Positions 36,968-49,436 of a stretch of 64,000 nucleotides of DNA are shown piece after piece; position 1 is the first letter of the stretch; each line of letters starts with the position of its first letter. The notes under the pieces were generated by a model, which saw only the letters and a list, made by a program, of their open reading frames with translations, made no database searches and had not been told where the DNA came from. The position numbers and the translations under genes are program-made. The stretch is from the NCBI RefSeq assembly GCF_035582795.1, contig NC_134367.1, forward strand, positions 109,106,062-109,170,061. The letters run 5' to 3'. The stretch comes from Mycteria americana. Lineage: Eukaryota; Chordata; Aves; Ciconiiformes; Ciconiidae.

Positions 36968-37672
36968 AGATCGCTAATGCTCTTAACTGATAGCTCCTAT
37001 CTTCATACAAGTCACAAGAGATCCCTTGCCGAGCCTCTGGTTGTACAGGTTTTTCTGTTTGGCAAGTGTACTTGACAAAGGCCTGTCACCTACAGGTAAC
37101 TTACCAAACAATTTTCAAAGCATCCCATAACATCTTTTCCTCATCTAACAGCAGGCGGCTGCTGCCTTCTTCCCACAAGACTCTCCTCTGCTCTTAGCCA
37201 GGATAGCTACACAAACGGTGGTATTGCTGGATGCTCTTTCACCACCAAACTCATGACCATGGGTGCTCACATCTGATATCAAACATGGTGATACTTGTTC
37301 TGCTAGAACTGCTCTGAGGGCTTGTTAGTTGTTTGTTTGTTTGCTTGTGTAGAGAGGAGAACAGAAGGAAAGGTTTTCCTGGCAAACCAGTTTCCCAGTT
37401 CCATCCATAGTATCAACACCATCTTGTGTGTGCTGTCTAATGCAAAAGCAGGATCAAGCATCACCTGTGAGAAAGCAATGGGGCTATGTAAGCCGCCATC
37501 CTACAGTTACAGCTTCTAAGAATACTGAAACATGCCTGGTGAAAAATAATGACTAATAATTAATAAATAATTATTTAAGTTTGGAACTAGTTAAGAAAAC
37601 AGTTAAATACTGGTATTGGACAGCTACAAGCCCTTATACCCAAGTTTCCTATTCAAAGCATTATATACGTAC

Positions 37673-37751
37673 CTGCTTCAATCTGTCATAATCTAGACCT
37701 TCCGACTGTACTCCATTGGCACTGGGTTGCCCCGTTGGTGTAGATTTTGGT
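37673..37751 (-). CDS. ENAH: ENAH coding exon: entry to the tetramerisation coiled coil
   Basis: This 79-base exon completes the split Arg and reads PKSTPTGQPSANGVQSEG then LDYDRLKQ. The last residues begin the C-terminal right-handed coiled coil (block C of EVH2) that makes Ena/VASP proteins tetramers. The acceptor is GTACTGCAG (AG at 37752-37753) and the donor is GTACGTAT from 37672 down. It ends in phase 0. The exon before it reads ...SPVIS plus AG, so the default junction is SPVISR-PKSTP, the form without exon 11a. Confidence 0.95.
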
Positions 37752-38220
37752 CTGCAGTACAAAAACACATCCATGAATTACTGGTCACTCATTATTACAG
37801 GATACATAGGACTTCCCCATCAAACTCACTAAGATTCTTCTATCAAAACCATAGTAAAGAATTAGAATGAAAAAAAATGTTGGGAGTGGGAGGATGGGAA
37901 AATCAGGCAGACCCAAAATACCACACAGAATAGAAAGCAACATCCAAGAACATTTTCCACATACTGGAAATATAAATTACCATAAGAATAAGAGTTATTA
38001 GTTCAAAACAAGAACTGTCCAAGTACCAGACAGATTTCACTGTCAGTGGTTTCTGATTTTTTCATAATGGGCATGAAAAGCTGAATGCCTTCAAATGTCA
38101 AATACTCTCCCTTTGTCCTTTTCAACTGCTTACTCATTTCAAAAGAGGCCTTCTCAAAGAAACAATCCCACTAACTGATGACTACATGTTGATACTGTAA
38201 CAGTATGAATGCCGTGGAAT

Positions 38221-38308
38221 CACCCTAGCAGATATTCAACATTTGAATGGATGAGGCTGAGCAACCTTATCTAACTCCCTTCCAACCTAAATTATTCCAT
38301 CAATTGCT
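38221..38308 (+). mobile_element. CR1 LINE 3'-end fragment
   Basis: The string GGATGAGGCTGAGCAACCTT, followed by CTCCCTTCCAACCTAAATTA and TTCCAT, matches the familiar CR1 3' end (GAGCAACCTGGTCTA... CCTTCCAACCCAAACCATTC). It is short and diverged, and lies antisense to ENAH. Confidence 0.6.
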
Positions 38309-39062
38309 TTCTAAAGCTACTGAAAGCAAATACTGTAACAGGAGCAAGATTTATAAGATAATACTTGAGAGGAAGTTCTAGTGTTTTGGACTACGTCACA
38401 TTCAATGTTTGCTTACGTAATACTCTCCTAAGACCTTGAAAACTTGCTTACCAAGATTATCTTGCATTTTTAACACACATTTCAGAAGAAGCTGGTTTTC
38501 TACTTTCTCATTTCTCTTTTCTGATCCACTCTGCTTATACAAGGTGTAACTCAGACTCAGGTACTTACTACACTTCCACAGGGCCTTGCATACCTACAGC
38601 TATGAGCAGAGACAGAACCTAGATGTTAACAGCAGGAATACAGAAATGGTTCTCCAAAGCAGGGATGGATGGATGGGTGGGTGGTGTGGGACGAAGAGGG
38701 AGGAATGTTCTGCTGTTCTTAATTACTTTTTAAGTCTTGGCTAGCATTCTCTCTCCATTACTCTATAAAGTGTTAAGCCAAAAGAAGTTGATAAAATTGC
38801 TGACAGTTCATGTCAAGAGGTTTCCCCAATGTTTAGAATTATCACAGTATGCTAACATTAAGGAAGGACAGGGTATTAGTAGACTGAACTGGGTCCTATT
38901 TCATTGCCCTTGTACATGGCATCACTGAACAAAAAAGCCTGGCCTAAACTCAGTGTCTCACTTCCAAATTCTTACATAGGATGAATTCATTAAACACTGC
39001 ATTTTTCTGGATTTGTTACCTGAAGGTGCAGCCTTATTTGTTACAATGGAAGATGGCCAGGG

Positions 39063-39081
39063 AAAAAAAAAAAAAAAAAAA
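39063..39081. repeat. Poly(A) run
   Basis: 19 consecutive A in an ENAH intron. Confidence 0.95.
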
Positions 39082-39272
39082 GACAAACCAGCAGTAAAGG
39101 CACGGTTCTGTGCTTTATCTTCTCTCAAATACACAGTATAAAACTTTTTTCAGAATAAAGCAGAATGTGTGAGGGACACAAGCATTACATCCATTGCTTT
39201 AATTTTTCCATTTATGTGTTTTTAATTTAGTAACAAAAAAGCTGTGTTCTCAGAAGAAAAAGAATAGTGAAC

Positions 39273-39316
39273 CTCTCTCTCTCTATATATATTTTTATAT
39301 ATATATATATATATAT
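39273..39316. repeat. CT/TA compound microsatellite
   Basis: A short (CT)n followed by an interrupted (TA)n of about 32 bases, in an ENAH intron. Confidence 0.95.
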
Positions 39317-42300
39317 TTGTTTGTTTTCACAAAAACACTACCTTCAGCTTTCATGCATCTTCCCTTACAAGACAGCAGTTCATCCATTAAGAAATGGGCT
39401 GAATACACTGTCTCTGTTCAGTACGAGCAGAGTAAGCCTCATACTGGATTGTCTTGATGACTTTTATAACCTGACAGGACTACTTTCTTATTTGCTAACT
39501 GAAGGAAAACCCTCAAAATGCGACTCCCAACAGAAAAGGCATGCACACTAAAATGTCATTTTGATACTACAGAAACTTTCTCAGGTTTGTGCTCTCCAGC
39601 AGATACTTTTGCCTCTTGTAGGTTCCCAGTGTGAAAAATGTTAAGAAACAACATGGGACGCAAGAGTTGCCTATTTTTCCCCCCGCTAACCTGTAACAGG
39701 GCATGTGTGTGTCACTGAAGAGCCTGGCACATTCAAAAAATTCATGAAAACCTTCATACACATTCATAGCTACTGAGTAATTCTGGTGACAGGACATTTT
39801 AAATTGGTACACCCGAGCCCATTCATCTTTTCAGAAGCCAGTAACTCCACTCTAAGTAGTGGAAACCTCTCCACAATTCTTTTAACGCTTCATGATTATT
39901 TCTGTGTACTGACAAGTTAGTTATGTCAAGCCTAGTGGCACTCATTTAGGAAAAAACTGCCAGCAGTTAACCATGCAAAACAGAGTCAGCAAAAGGGATT
40001 GTATTAACTGTCCCTTTGCTGCTGGACTTCGCATCAAAAATCCCATGTTGTTATACCGGCTCAGTTCTTCACTTGGGATCACAATACTCAATTGCTACAG
40101 CTGTTTAGATGCAAGTCTACAGCTGTTTAAATGTAAGTTCCAAGAGAGAAATTGCTAACATCACTATTGCTTGAAACACACCGAAATGAAATACATGATC
40201 CACCGAGTAAGACAGAAGATGAACTATTCAATAACTTGACAGTGGAATAAGCTGGAAAATAGAATTCACCTTGCAATCACCCGCAAATCTACAGTGCGTG
40301 CTAATGCTATGAAGACAAACCACAGTTTAGGATATTTTACAAAACTCTTTAGGTATCGACAGTGCTTAGTTCATTATGAAAGAATTCCTTGCTCAAAAAC
40401 ATTCATCAAGATGAGATCTTTGGCAATTGCTGCTTCATCATGTATCTCATCTTTAAAGTGTTACTTGCAGTTTACACCTCAAACTGTGAACACTGACTTA
40501 CTCCAAGCAGAATAGCATGAGTTTTTCAGATTCTCCATATATAGTTTCTGATCATTTCCATTGACTATCGCTTTGCTCCCATACACTATGGCATTACAGC
40601 ATTTACCCAACATGGCTGAAAAAAGAATCAGTGTCCTCTCAAATGCAACTCCTGGCAATTGATAACAGGCACCTATTACCTGCCTTAATGGAAGAATCCA
40701 AACAAAAATATAGTTTAATGTTTTAATAAAATGACTTATGACTTTAATATTTTAATGAGATGATTTTAAAGAAGAGCTCTCCACAAAGAGATTGCTTCAT
40801 GTTCCTTGTGCTTCAGATCTACCAATCATACACTATATACTCCTGCTATCTGTCAAAAATCTCAACAGGAAAGCCTCTTTATAAACTCTACCACTCAGTC
40901 TTAAGAATGTAGTCCATTTTTGCTTTCTGAAAGGCAAGATATTCTTCATTCAAGTATGAAAGACCGTAATTTGTAAACTAGATAATTTCTAATCTCAGGC
41001 AAATCTAGCTGTCTTCCCCCCAAAATTATCCTATTTTTCCTTCTTCAACTTGCTCAGAAGAAAGATTAATGGTGAATGCAGTTGCCATTAAGAAAAACAT
41101 TAACTATTGAAATTTAGTCAATAAAACATCCCGACCATTCGATGCTAAGATGGCTAAAGAGCTCTCCCGTGTGGTTTTTCATAGCATTGCCTAACAGGAC
41201 AGCGAGGCAACCTCGATAGTCCCTAAAAAACCTTAAATCAAGCATGCAAGATAAAGATTTTATTCATGCCAACATGCAAAATACACCACCCAAGATAAGT
41301 AGCTAAAAAGGGGAACTTTTCATACAAAAGATTAAGTAGTCACCACAATGAGTGCCTTCATGAAAAACAAAGCTGGAATTTGACTCAGTAATTCTGAGGG
41401 GCTCTGTAACACATTTACCTGTGGAAAGCTCTTTAAACCTGAAGGCTTTCAGTCTCAGTATTTTATGACTACCACTACAGAGAGTGAAACTGAGATCTAC
41501 AGCTTAAAATACACAATGTTAATTCTAACTTGTGAATATGTTCCCAACAGAAACATTAGTTTATGTTTAACAAGTCCTTCCCCCCCCACCCCCCCCTCCT
41601 TTCCAATGTTTAAGTCAGGCAAAAATCTATTTGTCATCTTTACTTAATTTGCAAAAAGCAGATGTGAAAACTCATCTGGGAAATTAATTGCTATTCCTGT
41701 GTATCTAAACTTACATTTTTGAAAACCTGCTTCTCAAAACACTGCAAATGGTCCACTAAATCCTGGCATATCCAACAGGAATTTGCAGGTGGCAACTGCC
41801 AGAAAACCAGTATTTAATATGAATTCATAACTGGTTCTTAAGCCATCTCAATTTGCCTTTGACACCATCTGCTTTTAACTAGTCCAAAAATGGGCTCAAC
41901 TGGACAAACAAAATGTGAAGAGGAACGTGGTGGTGTGTGTGGTGATTACCAATCCATGTACAAAAAGTCCAACCCTGAACTGGTCAAAATGGTTATTACA
42001 AAGTCTCAAATCCCAACAGGATGATACCTGTTTAATGAATCATAGAACCTGTTTTCAGAAGCAAGCAGATTTTTCCACGGAGATTCCCGTCTATGAAGGG
42101 GAGAAACACTACCTTAACAAGCTATAATAGGTCTTAATTTCATTCAGTTTTAGCACCTTAAATACCATGGGGATTCACTAGTTGTGTTCCAAGAGTTCTA
42201 TTTGAACATTTCAGGAAATACTAAAAGCACACAGCTTAAGTCTTTTCAAAGTCTGCTACAAAAAAAAGGCCTGATTTTAAACAGGACACTAGTTATTTTA

Positions 42301-44588
42301 AAATACTTAGAACATTGATTCTGAATAACAACTCCTTCATTGTCTACCTGTTTGGAAGCTCTGAAGAGAAAATTTTGCTTACTTGCCAGTTTCTTAGGTA
42401 TGCTTTGTTTAATCCCCATAAATGACTCTTATAATCTCTGAAGAGGTCAGGAGCAGGTTCTCGAGCCTTACCAGGTGAAAGATATCCCCTTTTGGCAAAC
42501 ACAGTATTAATGTTTCAAATAGCAGCACCGTTTAACTAACTCACTCAAAGAAAGTTACTTTAACAAGCTGCTTGCTGAGATAGACTTGGCAACTGTAGAG
42601 AATTAAGAAAAATGCAAGGGTATTCAAGAGAGACTTCTACTAATACCTCTTCTTTCTCGGTCCATGAAACATTCCTCATCCTGGCAGGGCAAACTGTCAA
42701 CACTGACTAGAAAACTGTACCAGCAGTCTTAAAATATATGCTATGGCACCTTCCAGCAGGTTATGACACCACTGGAAAATAATACTGACATGCGATAAAC
42801 ATGGAATTCTTATTTTGGAAGTACTTTTAGTGTATCCACCCAGTGAGGCTCTCATCAAGCTAAATTCTATCAACGTTTTCCATTGGATGACGAAGACAAA
42901 AGCTTGATGGAGAGATTTTGTCAATATGTCTCAAGAGAAGTCTCAAAACTCCTCTGTACTCCTCTACTCCTCTAGGTCAGAAAACATTTTTAAACAGACC
43001 TCAGTAACCTCTGAATTTCACCAGTTGAAACAAGATCAATGAAATAGGATGCATAAAACAGTTTACAAGAAGCTACGGCTGTAGGGACAGGTAGAATGAA
43101 GACTTAAGGACATCCCAGACTCCCCAAAGGAGTCTGATAGGGAGAGTTGCTCTATTTATTAATCCCTTCACCTTCCTTTCTTCAACTGCTTATCCATAGG
43201 GTATCTATAGCCAAAGGGCCAGGCCAGCAACTGTCTTAAACAATATGAAATCTAAAATGCACTTTAGGATTCCTTACACAAATTATTTCTGTGGCAAGTT
43301 CCCCCTCAATGCCATGTATTGATACCTCAATCTGCTTGAAAACAAGAGACCTCAGTTAAAGCAGGTAAGACCTACCATGGGGTGAGGGGGAAGAAAGTAG
43401 GGGGAAGTCAAGGCTAAAGGTAAAGCAGTATTTTGTTACACTGACAGTATAGCAGAGAGGACATCACCACCAACGTCACCTGCTTCTTGACAAAAAACAA
43501 AGCAAGCAACCAGAATCAAGGCTGCAGACATTTTAGGCTCCTGGACTTAGTTATTTCTGACAGACAGACAAGGATACCGATGTATGCTGAGAGTGTTTAG
43601 TGCTGTGTTTTAGAACGGAGAACTTCAACGGCAACCTCAACCACAAGTAATGCCACTTAGAGAATAATTGTTTTTTCTTCTCTAATCACCAAATCTTGCA
43701 TAGCTCTTTCCAACAGGCCAGAATTTTAAGGAGAATTCAAGTCATTTCAAACAGACCATTCTCAGGTTTAACATGTTCTTTTGTTTTCTCTCAAGAAATT
43801 CAGGAAACTGTCAGATTATCACAGGTCAAAATCCTTTAACCTCTGTATGCAGAATATACAGGAATTCTGAAGTGAACCACAAGCCTTCTGCTTAATGTAA
43901 GTGGCAATTAAATATACCTCAAAAATTTAAAGCTAAAGCAGCCATTTCACTCTTGCATTACTGAGATGCCTGCAAAAACACCCAAAGTTCCAGCTGACAA
44001 GTTACCAAAGATTGGTTAATGCACTGAAGGATGTATAATATTTCCACACTTCTTTAGGATGGACTTGTTGGATTGGTATGAGACAGCTACTGAAAACTGT
44101 CACAGAATCAAATGTTACCAAGATGGCTTAAATATCTAGATAACTATTCTATGACTAGCACAGAAACAGAAAGGAGAAAACCTATTCACTAGATTTGCTA
44201 CTGAATATATGACTCACAGCACTGAATGTAGTCTTCCCTTGCAGGAAATTTCAGACTTTAAAATTTACAGAAATATAAAGAATTAAACATTGCTGTAGGC
44301 AAATATAGACCTTAATAATTGAAGTTATACACCAGCAATTGTTAAGGAATCTTTTTTGGTTTTACTTTTGACTTTACTGTCAAAAATTTCACTTAAGAGC
44401 ATTTCCCAAAAGCAACTCTTCATTCCTAGTTAAAACTACAAAAGCAGTTTCACAGCAGTAATTGTAAATCCATACATTTTGCTTTTAAGACTATTAAGGT
44501 GATTTTTGCTATTTTAGTCCAGTATCTTTAGCAGCATGATCAACAACAGCAAGAATAAGGAGAAGATAGCTGGTACAAAAGGGAGTAC

Positions 44589-44655
44589 CTGGAGATAACA
44601 GGTGACTTGCTTCCATTCACTGTATTTGTTCTTTCCCAAGGCTTTCTTGTTAGTT
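44589..44655 (-). CDS. ENAH: ENAH coding exon: TRKPWERTNTVNGSKSPVIS
   Basis: This 67-base exon completes a split Glu, then reads LTRKPWERTNTVNGSKSPVIS, and leaves AG to join the next exon as AGA (Arg). The human counterpart is EPTRKPWERTNTMNGSKSPVISR. The acceptor is TTTTCCAG (AG at 44656-44657) and the donor is GTACTCCC from 44588 down. In mammals the regulated epithelial exon 11a (21 codons) lies between this exon and the next. I found no match to it in the 6.8-kb intron that follows. Confidence 0.95.
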
Positions 44656-47600
44656 CTGGAAAACATAATGAGAAGACTGAAAACTGTCTTTTTCTATTTG
44701 TTGTGTAATTTCCGTGAGGAAACTTCAAGTACCTGACAACTTAAGTCAGCCTTTTTTGGGTTTGGTTTTTTTTGTTTTACTACATTGCATTAGTTCTTTC
44801 ATATTAAGCTACCTCCTGTTATATTAATCTTATTTTTAGTTATACTACCATTTATGCTGTGATAGCATCTTAAAGTCTCACTTTTGTTCTAGATGTAAAT
44901 GCCCTTTGATTCTTAATCCAGCTGGGAGAAGGTCTGCCTATACTTCATGTATTTTATTGCTTCAGTGTGAAACATGGAATTCTGGAACTGTAATCAAATA
45001 GTCAGCTTCAAATACTGGGGGAAGACGTTTTTAAGCTAAAGGGGTTTTCCTGAGCTGTTAATGAATTATATAAAATTAATTCAGTGTCAATTTCAGTGAA
45101 GCAATAGCAGGGATAATACAACCTCACACAGCTAGAATACCTTTCAGCAACAAGTTATTTATTTTCCACTGAAGTCTTGTCCCCAAAAAGATACTTCTAA
45201 AGTTGCAATATATCATTTCTCCCTTTCAAAATCATACAGACTCAAAACTAAAGGTACATTGCCCTTGGATCCAAAAGAGATTGTAGTTTACTTACCACCT
45301 GTAATACTAGAAAAAGTTTTACTGTGCATCTCTTCTCCTGTCTGGGCAGCTTATACTCTATGGGCAAGTACTCTATTATACACTGCGGAAGAGGACTTTT
45401 GGGCCTAGTCTATAGACATGAGTCTAATTTGTAGTCAAGTTTTAAAAGCCCAACCTATCTTTATACATGCACATGCTTCACTTTCCATTCTGGAGCCTGC
45501 TTTCGGTTCTGCTTAGAATCCTCTCCAATAAACTTTGACTTGCTATCCTGAGTTTATTACAGTGATCTAAAGTCACATGTGAAAGCTAGCTTTACTGTGC
45601 AGGTTTGTTTGTCAACAGCAGACAGACAGAAATCACAGCCGAAACAAGGCAAACAGTTCGGTTAAGGACTGTTTATTTTGTGTTCTTGCATGGTGAATGA
45701 GATTTTTTTTTTCCTTTAGTCATCTCACCTAAGCCCTTCCTCAGGACATACCTGTCACCACAAATGCTTCATTCCTTATGGATCAGGTTTTCATTCCTTA
45801 CCATCCGCACAAGTTAAAACAGTCTTTCTATAGTGTGAATTGTTATTACTTACTTGCTATCCATCACTTACTCAGGACTTCAATGTGCCACTGATCTACC
45901 AGTCTTTATTTCAGATTTGGGATTTGTTTTGTTCCCTTTCTTTTGTATTGCTCAGCTCTGCTAAGCTGGGCAAGCGGAGAGGAGAAATGCCCTTTCAGAG
46001 TCTCATTTGACCAGGAAGTTCTCTGTGATGCAGCTAGATACTGAGAAGACTATCTGAATTGCAAAAGTCTGCTAGCATAGCCTGTGATCCAGCCAACTAC
46101 AGGTAGCTTAATAAGTCTTAAGCTAAATTTGATATACCAGGCTTCAGGACTTGTCCTGCCATAGGAGTTATTTCAGCAGGATTTTAGCTGTATCTGCAAA
46201 ATTGAGAAACTTTTGCTATGGCTGCAGCTTGCTCAAGGACCACATGATTATCCTTATCTAGCTGAAACAGCAACATTATCCAAGGGTCATACATCTATTG
46301 CCTATCCCATGATTTTGAGCTTGCTTTGTTTATATTATTACCTAACATGTTTTAACTTACATTTTACTTAGCTTTATGTGACTGTGTGTTTCTTCCCCTA
46401 AAAGGAATATACCATATACAGAAAAGGACTAATATGTGTAAGTAATCATGGTGTAACTCTCGCTGTAAGCAACAGGAGACAGTCAGTACAGCCCCTTAAC
46501 AGAGTTGAAACCTATCAAAATAAACGCAAGGAGACTCAAGCTCAGGACAGAAGAAATATCTCCCCTTTCAACATCATACTTCTCCTGACAAAGAATGTGG
46601 AACTGTCATAGTTCACCACAACAGCACATCAGAAGGGTAAGCGCAATGCCAAAGAGGTAAATGCTAGCAAGTCTGTGTGTAACAATTTCAGTTATCTTAT
46701 TAATGGTAATTAGACATAATTACACAAATTATTGACCTGGACTCTGCTCAGCATGCCAAGCATTCCTCTTAAACATTTTAAAGACATGGTCCAATGATGA
46801 GGCACAGCATTCCAGAGCATTTTACATCATCAAGAAGTGAAGTGAAATCTCTCCATTGGAAGGAAACGGTCAAGCCTCTGGATGCATTTGACATTTTTAA
46901 AAAGTTTGATGAGGCTTCTTATCCTGACAACCAATTAAAGGAACCACTTCCACTGTTTTTGATTCCCTCTTTTGGGCCTATATTATTAGGAGAGGTGTTC
47001 CAAAAGCAGTCATTTCCCCAAGGCTAATATAATCTCTGTGTTTAACAGAATGAAGCAAACTCCTAAGCTAAGGGGAGAGGGGAAAAAAAAAAAAGGGATG
47101 AAAAACTTGATTTGTATTAAGTCATTTATTGCCTTACAGTCTAATTTCTGTAGACTACTGGCTGTATCTCAATACTAACAGTTTTGCAGTTATTTCCATC
47201 CGGACACACTTAGCTCCTAGCTCTCCTTTTTATCCCACAGCCAGTGGCCACCTGGGTTTTGTTCACCCTACAGCAGTGGTTTTCAATATTAAGGCCTGCA
47301 CACCATCAGGTGGCTGAATCATCTAGTGAAGAAGTATACACATGGGCAAGCAATCAACAGAGAAAGCTAGAACATACTGAAGACTGGTATATTCATTACC
47401 CCATCATTTTCCTTCTGCCCTCTACTTCCAGTGTCTTTTGGGATGACAAACTGCAGGTTATATGGCACATCCTCCCCTTTTTGTATTCACATAGGGGGAG
47501 GTGGCCAGGGAAGCTAAGGGTACAAGAAGGTACTACTAAAGGACAGAAAAAGAAAGTCTTGAGTGTCACTTGAGTCCTTGTAACACAAGCGTTTACAGTA

Positions 47601-48203
47601 TGAATACACACGCATGCTGACAACACATCTTGACCAACTACAGAATTGGTGAGATGTAAGCTTTCCTTACTGACTGGTAGCCAACACAGAAGTGTTGGCT
47701 ACACAGTTCCAAACTCTGCCCCAAGCATACCTCAGCAGAGGAATCATGGTTAAAGAATTTCTGCTCCATGCATTTATATGGATTTAGAAAGGACACTTGC
47801 ATGTGAGGGACTCTTTAGTAAAGTACCTGGAAGCGGCAACTGTTTCTGTCTGACTCTGATAGTCTTGTACGTCTGCCTTGAAGGAAACAAACTACTGTCC
47901 CAACTCATGTCCTGCAATGACTGAGACAATTTGCTTTCACATTCACTATGAACTGCTTTCTGTGCATCAGCCCCATAGGTTCGACACAGGAAGACCCTAT
48001 ACCAAGTGCAGTGTTCCAGTGGATGTTCTTTTAATCTGTCATCTTCTGAAACACTTCTGAACCAGGACCCATTCTACAGCAAAATGCCAGGCTGTAGTCA
48101 TGGGAGAAGAGGCAGGCTCCAAAATTCAGCACAGCTGACTTGAGATTTGTCATTAGGTTTTAGCATTATAGAGTCACAGAATTCACAAACCTGTGCTACT
48201 TAC
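44656..48203 (-). other. ENAH: ENAH intron (3548 bp)
   Basis: AT-rich intron with no exon, transposon or RNA gene that I can support. Reading frames here (for example 46794-47027 and 47244-47573, plus strand) have no recognisable product. Confidence 0.8.
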
Positions 48204-48252
48204 CAGGTGTGCTTGTTGAAGAAACCTTAGAAGTTGAAGACTCTGATTCTTC
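48204..48252 (-). CDS. ENAH: ENAH coding exon: Ser/Thr-rich linker
   Basis: This is a 49-base exon of 16 codons, EESESSTSKVSSTSTP, plus one base G that joins AA of the next exon to give Glu. Human ENAH has SKASSTSTPE at the same place. The acceptor is TTTTACAG (AG at 48253-48254) and the donor is GTAAGTAGC from 48203 down, a near-consensus 5' splice site. The segment looks disordered and is probably phosphorylated (inference). Confidence 0.92.
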
Positions 48253-48558
48253 CTGTAAAAGGGAGGAGAGAAGGAGAAGGCAGGGAGGAGGAAGAGAGAA
48301 AAAAAAACACCTTTGACTCTTATGAATCTAACAGATTAATCTCAACTGTTCAAATATTTATTTCACTTTTTATATAGATTTAAATGGTTCTGCTCAATTG
48401 CATGCAGAAAATGTGCAAGCGCTATGCACTTCACAAAATAGTGGTTGTGTGTATATATATATATAGTAAAGTACAAATAATGTCTCATGTACACCATTAG
48501 AAACTTTCTCATAATCTACTATTGAATAACGTGAAGTAGATAAAATTTCTCAACTCAC
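48253..48558 (-). other. ENAH: ENAH short intron (306 bp)
   Basis: Has good GT and AG ends. Contains a GA-rich stretch near 48260-48308 and a short TA run at 48452-48466. Confidence 0.85.
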
Positions 48559-48613
48559 AGTTTTATCTTCCTTCTGCTCTGGTTCTGTTGATCCCTTTTC
48601 AGCAATTCTTCTC
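48559..48613 (-). CDS. ENAH: ENAH coding exon: post-FAB linker (RRIAEKGS...)
   Basis: This is a 55-base exon. One G completes the split Arg, followed by 18 codons reading RRIAEKGSTEPEQKEDKT. This corresponds to human RRIAEKGSTIETEQKEDK and is charged linker between the F-actin-binding block and the coiled coil. The acceptor is TGCTTATAG (AG at 48614-48615) and the donor is GTGAGTTG from 48558 down. It ends in phase 0. Identification rests on family sequence and on phases that agree on both sides. Confidence 0.93.
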
Positions 48614-49030
48614 CTATAAGCAGAGACAAGTTACCAAGATCATCATGACTTTAAGATGGAAGAATGTTGTTTAGTGTAATGAAAGACATATACAGCTTGA
48701 TTGATAGATAGATAATTGAGAATTAGTGTTTAAGAAAGTACTTTCAAAATACTTTCAGGGACAAAGCCTTGTCCTGCCAAAGCAACTGTGCAATTCTTTC
48801 TCCTCTTGAAGTTTGTATCCCCTCCCCTACTGCTGCACAAAGACTTACACAAAAGAAAAGTACTCAGTTACATTCAAGTAAAAATGGCTATTCACAAAAC
48901 ACTATCAACTTCACAAAGCGGCCACAAGAGCAAGCCGATGTTTATTTGACCCTTAGCCAGCTGAAAACATGCACCCAAAATCCTACCTCTATGATGACCA
49001 AGCAGCTAGAGCACAGGAACAGCTCCTTAC
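48614..49030 (-). other. ENAH: ENAH short intron (417 bp)
   Basis: Plain intron bounded by GTAAGG and TTATAG. Nothing else seen. Confidence 0.85.
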
Positions 49031-49170
49031 CTCCTGGCCAGCAGGGCGCTCATTTCTTCCATCAACCCACTGCCTCCCAAGGGAAGTGGTCCATTTCCAC
49101 GGCCACTGTCTGTTTTAGACGAAGCAGAGATGCCTCCTCCTCCCCCACTTGAACTGGAGGAGTCTTCACC
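49031..49170 (-). CDS. ENAH: ENAH coding exon: F-actin-binding motif of EVH2
   Basis: This 140-base exon encodes GEDSSSSSGGGGGISASS, a flexible Ser/Gly linker, then KTDSGRGNGPLPLGGSGL and MEEMSALLAR. The last part is the F-actin-binding block of the EVH2 domain, which anchors Mena to the filament side while G-actin is delivered. The acceptor is TTATGAAG (AG at 49171-49172) and the donor is GTAAGGAG from 49030 down. It enters in phase 0 and leaves two bases (AG) that join the next exon as AGG, making the four-arginine run RRRR. The linker differs from mammals (MEDTSFPSGGNAIG in human, from memory), while the actin-binding block is nearly identical. Confidence 0.96.
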
Positions 49171-49436
49171 CTTCATAATACACAAAATAACAGCAGATGT
49201 GCAAATAAAATGATAGCTGACAATGAAAGAAACAAAGTTCACAGACAAGAAAGAAACAACTATATAAAGAATGTGATGGGCTGGTAGTACATCCTGTAAC
49301 ACTTTTTTAATAATGAATTAAGCCTACTCTAAAAGTCTTGATACTGCTATTAATCTTGAACAAAAATTACAACTAGTTCAGGAAGACAGGATTTAGAGAC
49401 AGGAATTGGAAAAAGAAACAAAAGAGTTGCATTTAC

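Larger units (their letters stand above)
34511..37672 (-). other. ENAH: ENAH intron (3162 bp) with an antisense coding-like block
   Basis: The ends are ordinary AT-rich intron. The middle (about 35299-36967) is GC-richer and holds long plus-strand reading frames with a repeat. Those are described as a separate feature. Confidence 0.85.
37752..44588 (-). other. ENAH: ENAH intron (6837 bp)
   Basis: AT-rich intron. It contains a CR1 3'-end fragment (38221-38308), an A run (39063-39081), a CT/TA microsatellite (39273-39316) and a C-rich run near 41580-41597. No exon matching mammalian exon 11a was seen by eye. Confidence 0.85.

Noticed and set aside
48171-48195. ATAGAGTCACAGAATTCACA as a CR1 tail
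   Set aside because: Too short and without the adjoining CR1 3' sequence.
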